A stretch of 64,000 bases of DNA from Microvirga aerilata (GCF_016743775.1 NZ_JAEQMY010000004.1:124001-188000); one strand, 5' to 3'. Positions 16,246-26,906 are shown, counted from the first letter of the stretch. A program made the numbers and translations. Notes: generated by a model from the letters alone, not told the origin.

Positions 16246-17126
16246 GCGGAACCATAGCCGTCAGCCCATCCAATGTAAAACCTGCCGCAGCACCCCTTGC
16301 GGCAAACCGCGCCCTCTCCGGCCCTCGCGTGAGCGGCCGCGTCGTGGTGATGACCCTCTACCTGCTGTTCCTCATGCTGCCGATCTACTGGCTCGTGAAC
16401 ATGAGCCTGAAGACCAACATGGAGATTACGTCCGGCCTCACCCTGTGGCCGCGGGAGATCACCTTCGACAATTATGTCAAGATCTTCACGGATCCGAGCT
16501 GGTATTCGGGCTACATCAACTCGCTCACCTACGTTGTCATCAACACGGTGCTGTCGATCGCCTTCGCGCTGCCAGCGGCTTATGCCTTCTCGCGCTATCA
16601 GTTCCTCGGCGACAAGCACCTGTTCTTCTGGCTGCTCACCAACCGCATGGCCCCGCCGGCGGTGTTCGCGCTGCCCTTCTTCAACCTTTACTCGGCCATC
16701 GGCCTCTTCGACACGCCCTGGGCCGTGGCGCTGGCGCATTGCCTCTTCAACGTGCCCCTTGCGGTCTGGATCCTAGAGGGCTTCATGTCGGGGGTGCCGC
16801 GGGAGATCGACGAGACGGCCGCCATCGACGGCTATTCCTTTCCACGCTTCTTCGTGAAGATCTTCATGCCGCTGATCGCCTCCGGCGTCGGTGTTGCGGC
16901 CTTCTTCTGCTTCATGTTCTCCTGGGTCGAGTTGCTGCTCGCGCGCACGCTCACCTCCGTTACTGCAAAGCCCATCGCCGCTACCATGACCCGCACGGTC
17001 TCGGCCTCCGGCATGGATTGGGGCCTGCTTGCCGCTGCAGGGGTCCTGACCATTCTGCCCGGCGCGCTCGTGATCTGGTTCGTCCGCAACTATATCGCCA
17101 AGGGCTTTGCCCTGGGGCGCGTCTGA
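16242..17126 (+). CDS. glpQ: Glycerol ABC transporter permease GlpQ
   Basis: A 294-residue permease of the MalG/UgpE class. After an unstructured N-terminus of about 30 residues come six membrane helices, with the EAA loop EIDETAAIDGYSFPRFFVKI near residue 190 and a final FVRNYIAKGFALG tail typical of MalG-type subunits. ATG at 16242 overlaps the glpP stop. It partners GlpP. Name follows the rhizobial glycerol system, not the E. coli phosphodiesterase of the same name. Confidence 0.88.
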   Translation: MSGTIAVSPSNVKPAAAPLAANRALSGPRVSGRVVVMTLYLLFLMLPIYWLVNMSLKTNMEITSGLTLWPREITFDNYVKIFTDPSWYSGYINSLTYVVINTVLSIAFALPAAYAFSRYQFLGDKHLFFWLLTNRMAPPAVFALPFFNLYSAIGLFDTPWAVALAHCLFNVPLAVWILEGFMSGVPREIDETAAIDGYSFPRFFVKIFMPLIASGVGVAAFFCFMFSWVELLLARTLTSVTAKPIAATMTRTVSASGMDWGLLAAAGVLTILPGALVIWFVRNYIAKGFALGRV

Positions 17127-17136
17127 GGGGATTCGC

Positions 17137-17418
17137 ATGCCTGATTTCGCCTGGATGGCATGGACATGGCAGACGGGGCTTTTCTTTGCCCTGATCGCGA
17201 GCCTGCTCCTGCTGATGACGCTATTGGCAGCCTATCGTCCTGAGACGGAGCGTGTCGGGATCCTGCGCATTCCGACCACGCGCGGCGACCGCCTCTTCAT
17301 CTCGCTTCTCGGCGCGGCTTTCATCCATCTCGCCTGGCTCGGACTCGTGGGTCCGGATCTGTGGTGGGCCTCCGGCCTGTCCCTCGTCTACGCGGCGGCG
17401 GTGTTCCGCTTCGTTTAG
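17137..17418 (+). CDS. glpU: Small membrane protein GlpU of the glycerol transporter (DUF2160)
   Basis: A 93-residue inner-membrane protein with two to three hydrophobic segments (about 11-30, 52-69 and 74-92) and a basic loop PTTRGDRLF. It sits 10 bases after glpQ and before glpV, the place held by the DUF2160 protein in rhizobial glycerol operons. Its part in transport is unknown; it may stabilise the permease complex. The ATG at 17137 is used, since upstream in-frame codons overlap glpQ. Confidence 0.8.
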   Translation: MPDFAWMAWTWQTGLFFALIASLLLLMTLLAAYRPETERVGILRIPTTRGDRLFISLLGAAFIHLAWLGLVGPDLWWASGLSLVYAAAVFRFV

Positions 17419-17512
17419 GAGGGCATGGCTCAACAATGCTCTTCGGTTAGCCCGAACCGGAGGGAACAAGACCAGCAAACAAGCCGGCAAGGGCGCAAAC
17501 TGGGAGGAAATA

Positions 17513-19276
<1,764 letters not shown>

Positions 19277-19283
19277 TCACTCC

Positions 19284-19310
19284 AGCCCCGCCCCTCCGGG
19301 CGGGGCTTTT
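19284..19310 (+). terminator. Intrinsic terminator of the glycerol operon
   Basis: A perfect 10-bp GC-rich stem (AGCCCCGCCC / GGGCGGGGCT) with a four-base loop and a following T-run, 7 bases after the glpV stop. Confidence 0.85.
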
Positions 19311-19610
19311 CTCGAACGAGGCCTTAAGCTCGGCAGGTCTCTGCCTGCTATGACAAGCCGCTCGGGCAGAACCCATTCCTAACCTCCAACAGGGATGTGA
19401 GCAGCAGTCCCCTGTGGCCATGAAGATTGAAGATGAACAAAAAATCAGGCGCCGTTCTGCTGGATGCCCCTGCCGAAATCCTTTTATTCCAGGGGCGTCA
19501 TCGCTAGCTCACTCCCTGTTATCTCAAAGAAAAAGCCGATTTTTCCTCGCCATAGCTTTTGCAAGAACAAGCACAAAACTCTTGTGCATCGGTCAAATCA
19601 TCTGAGCTAC

Positions 19611-19799
19611 TTGCAAATCTGAGGAACCTGCCTATATGTCTTATATCGACATTTGGCCGGACAATCGGGCTGTTTCGCCTTGGCATGCCAGGCGCACGTT
19701 CAGACACTTCTCCCAAACATCGACGAACCCGAGCGTAAGGGCGTGCTTCGGCATGTCCTGCTGCTCACGTGCACTAACGTATAGCCTAAGGATATTCCC
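19611..19799 (+). promoter_or_regulatory. Candidate promoter and long leader of the cold-shock gene
   Basis: TTGCAA (19611-19616) and TATATG (19633-19638) stand 16 bases apart and would start transcription near 19645, giving a leader of about 155 bases. Long structured leaders are typical of cspA-type genes and allow temperature-dependent translation. The stretch before it (19311-19610) shows no coding frame; it is A/T-richer than the flanks from about 19430 on. The promoter assignment is by eye. Confidence 0.4.
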
Positions 19800-20009
19800 A
19801 TGATTACGGGCACCGTAAAATTCTACAACGACCAAAAGGGCTTCGGCTTCATCCAGCCTGACGACGGCAGCAAGGACGTGTTCGTCCACGCAACGGCCCT
19901 GGAGCGCGCCGGCCTCCGTGGTCTCGTCGAGGGTCAGAAGGTCTCCTTCGATACCGCTGAAGACCGCCGCTCCGGCAAGGTCGCCGTCAACAACATCCAG
20001 ACGGCCTAA
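19800..20009 (+). CDS. Cold-shock protein (CspA family)
   Basis: A 69-residue single cold-shock domain, binding single-stranded RNA/DNA and melting RNA structure. RNP1 (KGFGFI) and RNP2 (VFVHA) are intact. Length is standard for CspA-type proteins of alphaproteobacteria. The ATG at 19800 follows an AAGGATAT site. It has a long leader and its own terminator, so it is monocistronic, and is the first of five very small genes in a row. Confidence 0.93.
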   Translation: MITGTVKFYNDQKGFGFIQPDDGSKDVFVHATALERAGLRGLVEGQKVSFDTAEDRRSGKVAVNNIQTA

Positions 20010-20043
20010 TGATGAACGGCGCAGATTTTTGCGCTGAACACGA

Positions 20044-20070
20044 AGCCGCTCCCTATGGGAGCGGCTTTTC
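20044..20070 (+). terminator. Intrinsic terminator after the cold-shock gene
   Basis: AGCCGCTCCC / GGGAGCGGCT form a perfect 10-bp stem with a three-base loop (TAT), followed by TTTCTTTTC, 35 bases after the stop. Confidence 0.85.
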
Positions 20071-20113
20071 TTTTCTAGCGACTTGTCTTGGTGATTGAAC
20101 CTGTGAGGACCCA

Positions 20114-20314
20114 ATGAGCATGTTCCGAAAGGCCTCTCCTGCAAAGTCAGTGATGTTTGCAGTAAACTACGACAACGCCCGCACGGCCTATCTTTGGGTC
20201 GACAATCCCGCGAAGGCGGCCGACGCACGGGCTGTCGGCCTGATCGCACGAACCCAGCAGGAGCAAGGTGTCCTGCCAGAGGGCAATATCGTCAGCGTCA
20301 AGCGTGTCCGTTGA
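20114..20314 (+). CDS. Small hypothetical protein
   Basis: A 66-residue basic protein not recognised. Predicted to mix a central strand (SVMFAVNYDN, TAYLWVDNPA) with a short helix and a final strand (NIVSVKRVR). No cysteines, signal or membrane segment. A GAGGA site precedes the ATG at 20114. It lies between a cold-shock gene and a DUF6481 gene on the same strand. GC-rich third positions support coding. Confidence 0.6.
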   Translation: MSMFRKASPAKSVMFAVNYDNARTAYLWVDNPAKAADARAVGLIARTQQEQGVLPEGNIVSVKRVR

Positions 20315-20359
20315 GCAGACAATCCGCTTGAGAGGCTGACAGAAGGATTTGATGAGCGC

Positions 20360-20728
20360 ATGAAAGACAAAGATTTTAGTGACCGGTTGAGTGCTGCCAA
20401 GAATGCAAAGCAGGCGATGACGGCCAAGTTTCTCCAGCGGCCCGGGTCCGACGATCCGGCTGTTGTCGAGAAAAGACTGGCACGGGAAGCTGTGAGCGCG
20501 GCACGGGCCGTTCGCACGGCCGAGCGCGATGCTCATGCGGCCGCGGCCGCAGCCGAGGCAGTGGCTCAAAAGGAGCGGGCAACCGCCCAGGCTGCTGCAG
20601 CCGCCGCAGAGGCGGCCGCTCAGCAAGAGCGTGAAGCCGCCGAGAACGAAGCGAACAAGGCTCAGCTCGAATTGGAGCAGAAGGCCGCCCGCGATGCTCG
20701 CTACGCGGCTCGCAAGGCGCGGAAGTAG
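20360..20728 (+). CDS. DUF6481 family coiled-coil protein
   Basis: A 122-residue charged, alanine-rich protein. The N-terminal MKDKDFSDRLSAAKNAKQAM pattern matches DUF6481, a small family frequent in Hyphomicrobiales. Residues about 45-122 are one long helix of Ala, Glu, Arg and Gln (AAAAAEAVAQKERATAQ-like), likely a coiled coil. No catalytic motif. Function unknown; its place among cold-shock and ribosomal small genes hints at stress or RNA-related use, which is inference only. Confidence 0.75.
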   Translation: MKDKDFSDRLSAAKNAKQAMTAKFLQRPGSDDPAVVEKRLAREAVSAARAVRTAERDAHAAAAAAEAVAQKERATAQAAAAAAEAAAQQEREAAENEANKAQLELEQKAARDARYAARKARK

Positions 20729-20781
20729 TCCCTTCATACAGGGCTGCATCAAGATGCATGCAGCATCCAAGGAGATTGACG

Positions 20782-20976
20782 ATGTCTCACAAATTCAAAG
20801 TTCGGCAGATGGTCCGGCTGCAGCAGCCGGGCTTTTCCGATACGCGAGCCGGTGCTGCGAGCGTCTATGAGGTCGTGCGGCTGATGCCGGCCGATCAGAC
20901 CGGGGAGCTCTTCTACCGGATCAAGTCCGGCGTGGTCGAAAGGGCGGTTCGTGAGAGCGAAATCCGCGGCACCTAA
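20782..20976 (+). CDS. Small conserved hypothetical protein
   Basis: A 64-residue protein starting MSHKFKVRQMVRLQ, with a pattern of short beta strands (VYEVVRLMP, LFYRIKS) that recalls an SH3-like barrel; this is a visual impression. No signal or cysteine. The ATG at 20782 follows a clear AAGGAGA site. It recurs in my memory near DUF6481 or cold-shock genes in related bacteria, but I cannot give it a function. Confidence 0.65.
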   Translation: MSHKFKVRQMVRLQQPGFSDTRAGAASVYEVVRLMPADQTGELFYRIKSGVVERAVRESEIRGT

Positions 20977-21060
20977 CGCTCGTTGAAATGACGCTTTCGT
21001 CGCCTGTCGCGGAACGCGTTCTGCGATAGTTCATTCACCTCTATCGGGAGGGAATATCCT

Positions 21061-21360
21061 TTGCAGGTATTTGTCAGAGACAACAACGTTGATCAGGCGC
21101 TCAGAGCGCTCAAGAAGAAGATGCAGCGGGAGGGGATCTTCCGCGAGATGAAAGCCAGAAAGGCTTACGAGAAGCCGTCGGAACGCAAGACGCGCGAGAA
21201 GGCGGAAGCCGTTCGCCGGTCCCGGAAAGCTGCCCGCAAGCAAGCCATCCGCGAAGGATTGATTGCAGCGCCGAAACGTCCCGCTCGCGACGCAAGAGGT
21301 CCGGCCCGTGGCGGCCGCCCGGGCGGCCCCGCACCGACCGCTCCTGCTGCGGCGGAATAG
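21061..21360 (+). CDS. rpsU: 30S ribosomal protein S21
   Basis: A 99-residue basic protein. Residues 1-70 are a clear S21 ([37 protein letters not shown]), which helps the 30S subunit choose mRNA starts. Residues about 72-99 form an extra Arg/Gly/Pro/Ala-rich tail. No ATG exists at the conserved N-terminus; the start is a TTG at 21061 with a GGGAGG site about 10 bases upstream. In many bacteria rpsU precedes dnaG and rpoD, but here those lie about 40 kb away, so the unit is split. Confidence 0.9.
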   Translation: MQVFVRDNNVDQALRALKKKMQREGIFREMKARKAYEKPSERKTREKAEAVRRSRKAARKQAIREGLIAAPKRPARDARGPARGGRPGGPAPTAPAAAE

Positions 21361-21370
21361 AACCATCCCC

Positions 21371-21409
21371 AGGGCTCGGGCAAACGCTTCTGCGATAAGC
21401 CCGAGCCCT
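21371..21409 (+). terminator. Stem-loop after rpsU
   Basis: AGGGCTCGGGC (21371-21381) pairs perfectly with GCCCGAGCCCT (21399-21409) around a 17-base loop. The following bases hold only a weak T-run (CTGTTC), so it is a likely 3' end or stabilising hairpin. Confidence 0.6.
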
Positions 21410-21595
21410 GCTGTTCGAGCATCAAATCTCCAGCCTCTCTCGGACTGCAACTGACACCCGGGCGAACTCCTTGCTGTCGGGATGTCCTCACTGCGCGCGG
21501 TCAAACCAGAGGCAGTCCTCATCGAATTTGGACTTTTGCGTCTTCGCACTACACTCCACGAGGCGAACCGGCACACTTGGCCGGAGGAGACGGTC

Positions 21596-22606
21596 ATGAA
21601 AGCGCTTCGATGCGACGAGCCTGGAAAGCTCAGCATTATCCAGCAGGATATTCCAAAGGTTGGCCCCGGTGAGATCCTGGTGCGAATTCGGCGGGTCGGG
21701 ATTTGCGGAACCGACTATCACATCTTCCATGGCAATCAGCCCTATCTCGAGTACCCGCGGGTGATTGGCCATGAGCTTGCCGGCGAAGTCGCCGAGGCGC
21801 CGGCCGGCAGCTCCTTGAAGATTGGCCAAATCGTCTGCATCGAGCCCTATCTTTACTGCGGCACGTGTCGTGCCTGCCGCCTCGGCAAGACAAACTGCTG
21901 TCAGAACCTGCAGGTGCTGGGGGTTCACCGCGATGGCGGAGCCTGTGAATACATCGCGGTTCCGGAACGCAATGTCGTACCAGCAACAGGCTTGGGCCTG
22001 GACGAGGCGGCGATGGTCGAGTTCCTGGCCATCGGGGCCCATGGCGTGCAACGCTCCGGCATGGGACCGGCGAGCCGCGTCGCCGTCGTCGGGGCCGGAC
22101 CGATCGGGATCGCCGCCGCGATCTTTGCGAAGACACGAGGAGCCGAAGTATCGGTTCTCGACATGAATACCCGACGACTCGCCTTCTGCCAGGATGAGAT
22201 CGGGGTCGACCATGCATTCGAGGTTTCGCCCGACATCGACGACCGCCTCAAAGCCGCAACCGAAGGCGACTTCTTCGATGTCGTCCTCGATGCAACGGGA
22301 AGTCCCAAGGCAATGATGAAGGGCTTCTCCTATGTCGGTCATGGCGGCACCTATGTGCTCCTGTCGATCGTGCGCGCCGACATCACCTTCAGCGACCCGG
22401 AGTTCCACAAGCGTGAGACGTCGCTGCTGGGCAGCCGCAATGCTACGCGGCATGACTTCGAAACGGTGCTCGATGCGATGCGCAACGGCAGAGTGCCTGT
22501 TGCAGGGCTTGCCAGCCATCGCGGCGGCTTCGATGAGGCTCCTGGCCTTGTCCCCCAGTGGTCGACGTCGGAGGCGGGGGTAATCAAGGCGCTGGTCGAG
22601 CTTTAG
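21596..22606 (+). CDS. Zinc-binding alcohol/polyol dehydrogenase (MDR family)
   Basis: A 336-residue medium-chain dehydrogenase. The catalytic zinc site is seen in GICGTDYH and IGHELAGEV; the structural zinc cysteines are in YCGTCRACRLGKTNCC; the Rossmann motif is VVGAGPIG. The pattern resembles threonine dehydrogenase/sorbitol dehydrogenase and L-galactonate or L-idonate 5-dehydrogenase types, so a sugar acid or polyol is a fair guess for the substrate. ATG at 21596 follows a GGAGGAG site; the frame extends to 21482 without homology. Single gene, facing the GGDEF-EAL gene tail to tail. Confidence 0.88.
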   Translation: MKALRCDEPGKLSIIQQDIPKVGPGEILVRIRRVGICGTDYHIFHGNQPYLEYPRVIGHELAGEVAEAPAGSSLKIGQIVCIEPYLYCGTCRACRLGKTNCCQNLQVLGVHRDGGACEYIAVPERNVVPATGLGLDEAAMVEFLAIGAHGVQRSGMGPASRVAVVGAGPIGIAAAIFAKTRGAEVSVLDMNTRRLAFCQDEIGVDHAFEVSPDIDDRLKAATEGDFFDVVLDATGSPKAMMKGFSYVGHGGTYVLLSIVRADITFSDPEFHKRETSLLGSRNATRHDFETVLDAMRNGRVPVAGLASHRGGFDEAPGLVPQWSTSEAGVIKALVEL

Positions 22607-22639
22607 CCAGGTTGGATGACCAGGGCGAAGCGGGCGAGT

Positions 22640-24934
22640 TCAGGCGACCGCCCGTGTCGGGAGCTGTTCCCCACGCCTGTTCTGCTGAGCCTTTTGAGAA
22701 TCCGCGATGAAGGCCGCAATGGCCTCGCGGGGCATGGGCTTTGCAATGAAATAGCCCTGCGCCTGCGAGGCGCCGGCTGAGCGCAAGGCGTTGAGCTGCT
22801 CCTGCGTTTCGACGCCTTCGGCCGTCGTGCTCATCCTTAGATCGTTCGCGAGACCGATCGTTGCTTTGATGATCGCGCGGCTGTCCGGGGATTCCATCAT
22901 TCCGCGCACGAACGACTGATCGATCTTGATCTTGTCGAAGGGAAAGCTGCTGAGATAGCTCATCGATGCGTAGCCGGTCCCGAAGTCGTCGAGCGAGATA
23001 GAAACCCCCAGACCTTTGAGCCGCTTGAGGGTCGCGGTTGCCTCCTCCGTGAGCTTGACGGATTCCGTGACCTCCAGAACCAGGCGATGAGCCGGCATGC
23101 CGGACATATCCAGAGCCTTCTTGACGCTGGCGAACACGTCCCGACGCTTGAACTGCACCGGGGAGAGATTGACCGCAACAGACAATGGCAGGTCCCAGGT
23201 CATGGCCGTCGAGCAGGCTTCCTCGAGAATCCAATCGCCGATGGGGCCGATGAGCCCCGACTCCTCGGCCGTCGGAATGAACTGGAGAGGTGAGATCATG
23301 CCTTTCGCCGGATGCTTCCATCGCACCAGCGCCTCACAGCCCCACATCCGATTTGTCGCCAGATCGAGAATCGGTTGGTAGAACAACTCGAATTCCCTGT
23401 TTTCATGGGCGCTCTTCAGGGCTCCCTCGAGTGCGCGACGTTCGGCCCGGGAATCCTTGATGGACGGGTCGTAGAGCCGATGGCTGCTGTCGGGATCTGA
23501 TTTTGCCGCATAGAGAGCGATATCGGCCGATCTCATGAGCTCGGTTGGGGTTTTCCCGTCAGATGAAGCGATCGCCACACCGATGGACAGCGCGACGTCG
23601 ATTTCGGTGTTGGCGGCCGTGCATGGTGTCTTCATGGAGGTCTGAACGGCCGTGATCAGGTCCATGACCGGCTGCCGGCCTCTGGTGGGCCTTTGAATGA
23701 TGGCGAACTCATCCCCGCCGATGCGCGCGATGAAGTCGCTCTTTCTGAGACGTTCGCGCAGGCGCCGGGCTACGGTTTTGATGATCTCGTCCCCGACCCC
23801 ATGTCCATGGTTGTCGTTGATGTCCTTGAAGCGGTTGAGATCGAGAAGGTGCAGGGCAAAATCCGTGCCTCCTCTTTGCGAAGCCAGGAATGTACGCCTC
23901 AGCTCCTCGGCAAAGAACAGCCTGTTGGGAAGCCTGGTCAGCATATCGTGACGCGACAGGTAGCTCTCGCTGGCTGCCCTCAGAATGCCGGTTCTGACAT
24001 GCCTCAAGCCCAGCAGGCTGGCCGTGTCGATTGCAATCCCCATGAGATAGGCGACGAACCCGATCAGGCGGGCTTCGAGGCGCTGGCCCGCCATGAGTTC
24101 TGCCACGGTTCTGCTGACAGCGATGCCGGCCGGATAATGGGCAAGAGGATGAAGGGCGACCAGTCTCTCCCTTCTGTCGATCCAGCTGGCGTCACGAATA
24201 AGCGTCGGGCTGTTCCTCGCGATCATCCGCTGCAGAGGGGTATTGGGCCTCCAAATCCGCCGCCCAAGAGCTCGCTCCGGATCCGGAGCATGAGCAAGAA
24301 TGATGCCGTCGCGCCGATAAAGCGTGATGCTCAATGAGCGCGTCCTGAGATGATCCTTGTAGATTGTCTCGAAGTGGCTGAGGTCGATCGTGGACACGAT
24401 GATGCCGAGGAAGTTTCCTTCGGTGTCCTTGATCTTGCGGGCAAGGGAAAGCACCCTTCTGCCCGTCGCCCGGATCTTCATCGGTTCGCTCAGATACAGA
24501 ACAAGGGACGGATCCGTCGCGAGTGCCTCGTAGTAGGACGTGTCGTTCAGATAAATGGAGCCGGAAACGGGGCGTGGGTTCGAGGTGCCGACGAGCCGCC
24601 CCTTGGCATTGATGAGATCGATACGGACGATCTGGGGGAGGATGCAGGAGGCCCCGGCCAAAACCACCTTTGTGGCCTGAGATCCGGCGAACCCGTCGAA
24701 CTCGTTCGCCTTGAGGCTCGCTTGCGGAATTCGGCCGACCACGTCGCCCAGAACATTCTCGATGGGCTGGAGGATGCCCTCGGTCCGCTCCTGAAGAGCC
24801 AGCGCCAGGTTGGCCAAGTCGCCCTCGGCTTTCGCGAGATCGTCGGCATACCCTCGCACGAGGAGGACGACTGCGCCGATGACGGCGGCAATCGCAATAA
24901 GGGTGCAGAAGGCAACGATCAGAGAGGCTGACAC
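22640..24934 (-). CDS. Membrane GGDEF-EAL protein (c-di-GMP synthesis/breakdown)
   Basis: A 764-residue sensor with a membrane helix at 4-28, a periplasmic Cache-type sensor region (about 30-285), a second helix (about 288-312), GGDEF (about 325-480) and EAL (about 500-755). The GGDEF motif is intact (RIGGDEFA) and an RxxD inhibition site (RKSD) lies five residues before it. The EAL domain keeps the signature CEALVRW and the metal and base residues in NLSP, LEVTES, DDFGTGY, KIDQSF and EGVET. Both activities look possible, so net direction cannot be told. The start is a GTG at 24934. Single gene. Confidence 0.9.
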   Translation of the reverse strand: MSASLIVAFCTLIAIAAVIGAVVLLVRGYADDLAKAEGDLANLALALQERTEGILQPIENVLGDVVGRIPQASLKANEFDGFAGSQATKVVLAGASCILPQIVRIDLINAKGRLVGTSNPRPVSGSIYLNDTSYYEALATDPSLVLYLSEPMKIRATGRRVLSLARKIKDTEGNFLGIIVSTIDLSHFETIYKDHLRTRSLSITLYRRDGIILAHAPDPERALGRRIWRPNTPLQRMIARNSPTLIRDASWIDRRERLVALHPLAHYPAGIAVSRTVAELMAGQRLEARLIGFVAYLMGIAIDTASLLGLRHVRTGILRAASESYLSRHDMLTRLPNRLFFAEELRRTFLASQRGGTDFALHLLDLNRFKDINDNHGHGVGDEIIKTVARRLRERLRKSDFIARIGGDEFAIIQRPTRGRQPVMDLITAVQTSMKTPCTAANTEIDVALSIGVAIASSDGKTPTELMRSADIALYAAKSDPDSSHRLYDPSIKDSRAERRALEGALKSAHENREFELFYQPILDLATNRMWGCEALVRWKHPAKGMISPLQFIPTAEESGLIGPIGDWILEEACSTAMTWDLPLSVAVNLSPVQFKRRDVFASVKKALDMSGMPAHRLVLEVTESVKLTEEATATLKRLKGLGVSISLDDFGTGYASMSYLSSFPFDKIKIDQSFVRGMMESPDSRAIIKATIGLANDLRMSTTAEGVETQEQLNALRSAGASQAQGYFIAKPMPREAIAAFIADSQKAQQNRRGEQLPTRAVA

Positions 24935-25228
24935 AACGGACTTCGATTCGGCCTGTAAGCGACGATCCTCTCCACTATCCGCCGAAGGTTGTCGTTATTC
25001 CGTTAACTTGAGCAGGAATTAAGTCCAACCGGATAAGATTGATGAGGCTTTTTTCAGCCTCCGCAGAACAACCCATCGACCGGCAAGGTCCAGCAAAGCT
25101 AGCTCGTTTAATCCTGGACCCAGTGATTTGGTTTCGTGCGCTGAGCTCATAAGGCCAGTCTCGAATGGGCCTCCAAGCTACAAGCGTCGCAAACCCGCGA
25201 TGGGCAGAAATGACATGTGGATCCTTAC

Positions 25229-26722
25229 ATGACGAACATCCAACTTCCTGACGTCGGCACCACAGAGGCGCTGGTGACCCAGCTGAAGGCGAGCTTGCCG
25301 GACTTCGGCCGCATCGTCGACCGGTATGGACATGCGGCTCCAGCCCTCCGTCAGCTTGGTCTGGTTCACTGGGAGAACGGACGTTTCGATGCGGCCGCCA
25401 GGGCCTTCACCTCCGCGCTTTCCCTCGCGACCGAGGACCCTGATCTGTGGCGCGATCTGGCTAGCGTCTACAGCGCACTGGATCAGGACGAGCAGGCGTT
25501 GGCGGCAATCCGAGTATCCCTGGAGCTCGCCCCGGACAATGCTCAATCCTGGCAGACCCTCGCCAGCGTGGCGGACCGGCTGGACGATGCCGAGACCGCA
25601 GAAGGCGCATATCGCCGCGTGATCGACCTGAATCCGAAGGCCGCCGCCGCTCATCTCGGGCTTGGCCTTCTGCTCTTCAGGCGCAAGAGCTACGAAGCAG
25701 CCCTGGCTGCCGTGCGGGCATCCGTTGATTTGGACTACGTCAACGGCCTGGCCCATTTCGCCCTCGGCCACCTGTCCTTCATCGCCCTCGACTTCGCAAG
25801 CTGCGCGAGAGCATTCGACGAGGCTGCTCGGCTTACATTGCCGCTCGACGCGCCGAGCAGGCAGAAGCGAGCGCGGGCCATCACATTCCAGGCCATGATC
25901 GAAGGCCGTGTCCAGGAAGCCCTTCAAGAGTATTCCGGGATCGCAGGAGACGATCGCGAGGATCTCGATGTTATCGCGCGGGACGCCTTTTCGGTTCTCA
26001 GCGCCTCAGGTCACCTGGAAGCGGCCGCCGAAATCGGCCGGATGCGTCTAGCCGAGAAGCCCGACGATCCGGTCCGGCGCTATCTCCTCGATGCCGTTGT
26101 CGGGCGCACCATGGCGGCTGCTCCCACCGAATATATCGAACAGTATTTCGATCAGTTCGCTCCGCAGTTCGACAGCAAACTGCTTGGGACGCTCCAATAC
26201 GATGCCCCAAGCCAGATGGCGAAGCTTGTGGCCGGGCACCGGGACCGCTTCAACCGGATGCTCGACCTGGGCTGCGGCACCGGCCTTGCGGCCGAGGAGC
26301 TGATGCGATTCGGCTCGACCCTTATCGGGGTCGATCTCTCCTCCGGCATGCTGGCAGAGGCGGCAAAGCGAGGCGGATACGCCGAACTCGTCAAGTCAGA
26401 GGCAGTCGCCTATCTTCAAACAACGCAAGACCGCTTCGATCTCATCTTCGCTGCGGATTCGCTGATCTATTTCGGCGACCTCGGACCGCTGCTGCGCGCC
26501 GCTGCCGGCGCCATGGTACAAGGGGGGCTGCTCGCCCTGAGCATCGAGGTTGCAGAAGGACAAAGCTTCACGCTGCGACCGTCCGGTCGTTTTGCTCATT
26601 CTCTTGAGCACCTCAAGACGGCGGCCACCGACTTCGTTATTCTGGAGTCCGTGGAAAGCCACATCCGGCTTGAGGCAGGTCGCCCGGTGCCCGGACTATA
26701 CGTCATCCTGGAGAGGCACTGA
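25229..26722 (+). CDS. TPR-repeat protein fused to SAM-dependent methyltransferase
   Basis: A 497-residue protein. Residues about 35-200 hold four to five tetratricopeptide-like repeats (for example LRQLGLVHWENGRFDAAARA and LGLGLLLFRRKSYEAALAAV), a protein-binding scaffold. A helical linker follows, then a class I methyltransferase from about residue 300: motif I LDLGCGTGLAAE, the acidic end of strand 2 in IGVDLSSGML, and FDLIFAADSLIYFGDL after motif IV. Catalytic metal or nucleotide sites are otherwise absent. Such fusions may methylate a protein held by the TPR part; the substrate is unknown. Start ATG at 25229; a slightly longer start at 25217 is in frame. Confidence 0.85.
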   Translation: MTNIQLPDVGTTEALVTQLKASLPDFGRIVDRYGHAAPALRQLGLVHWENGRFDAAARAFTSALSLATEDPDLWRDLASVYSALDQDEQALAAIRVSLELAPDNAQSWQTLASVADRLDDAETAEGAYRRVIDLNPKAAAAHLGLGLLLFRRKSYEAALAAVRASVDLDYVNGLAHFALGHLSFIALDFASCARAFDEAARLTLPLDAPSRQKRARAITFQAMIEGRVQEALQEYSGIAGDDREDLDVIARDAFSVLSASGHLEAAAEIGRMRLAEKPDDPVRRYLLDAVVGRTMAAAPTEYIEQYFDQFAPQFDSKLLGTLQYDAPSQMAKLVAGHRDRFNRMLDLGCGTGLAAEELMRFGSTLIGVDLSSGMLAEAAKRGGYAELVKSEAVAYLQTTQDRFDLIFAADSLIYFGDLGPLLRAAAGAMVQGGLLALSIEVAEGQSFTLRPSGRFAHSLEHLKTAATDFVILESVESHIRLEAGRPVPGLYVILERH

Positions 26723-26906
26723 CGAGGCACAAAGCTGCTGATCTGCATATGCCGGCCGGAACTCCTGGAGCGAGCGCTCTTGGGGTTCCGTTTACCCTCG
26801 TTTCCTGCTCCCCGGCCCTGGAGCAAGTTATCTGACCCGAAGGGGTTGAGTTCCGCCACGCACCATAGAAAGATGCTGTCAGGGGTTTATGGAAGAGGAT
26901 CGGCCA

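Noticed and set aside
25050..25080. GAGGCT-loop-AGCCTC hairpin with T-run inside the loop, between the GGDEF-EAL and TPR genes
   Set aside because: The T-run lies in the loop and the hairpin sits upstream of both genes' starts, so it does not fit a terminator; too short to call.
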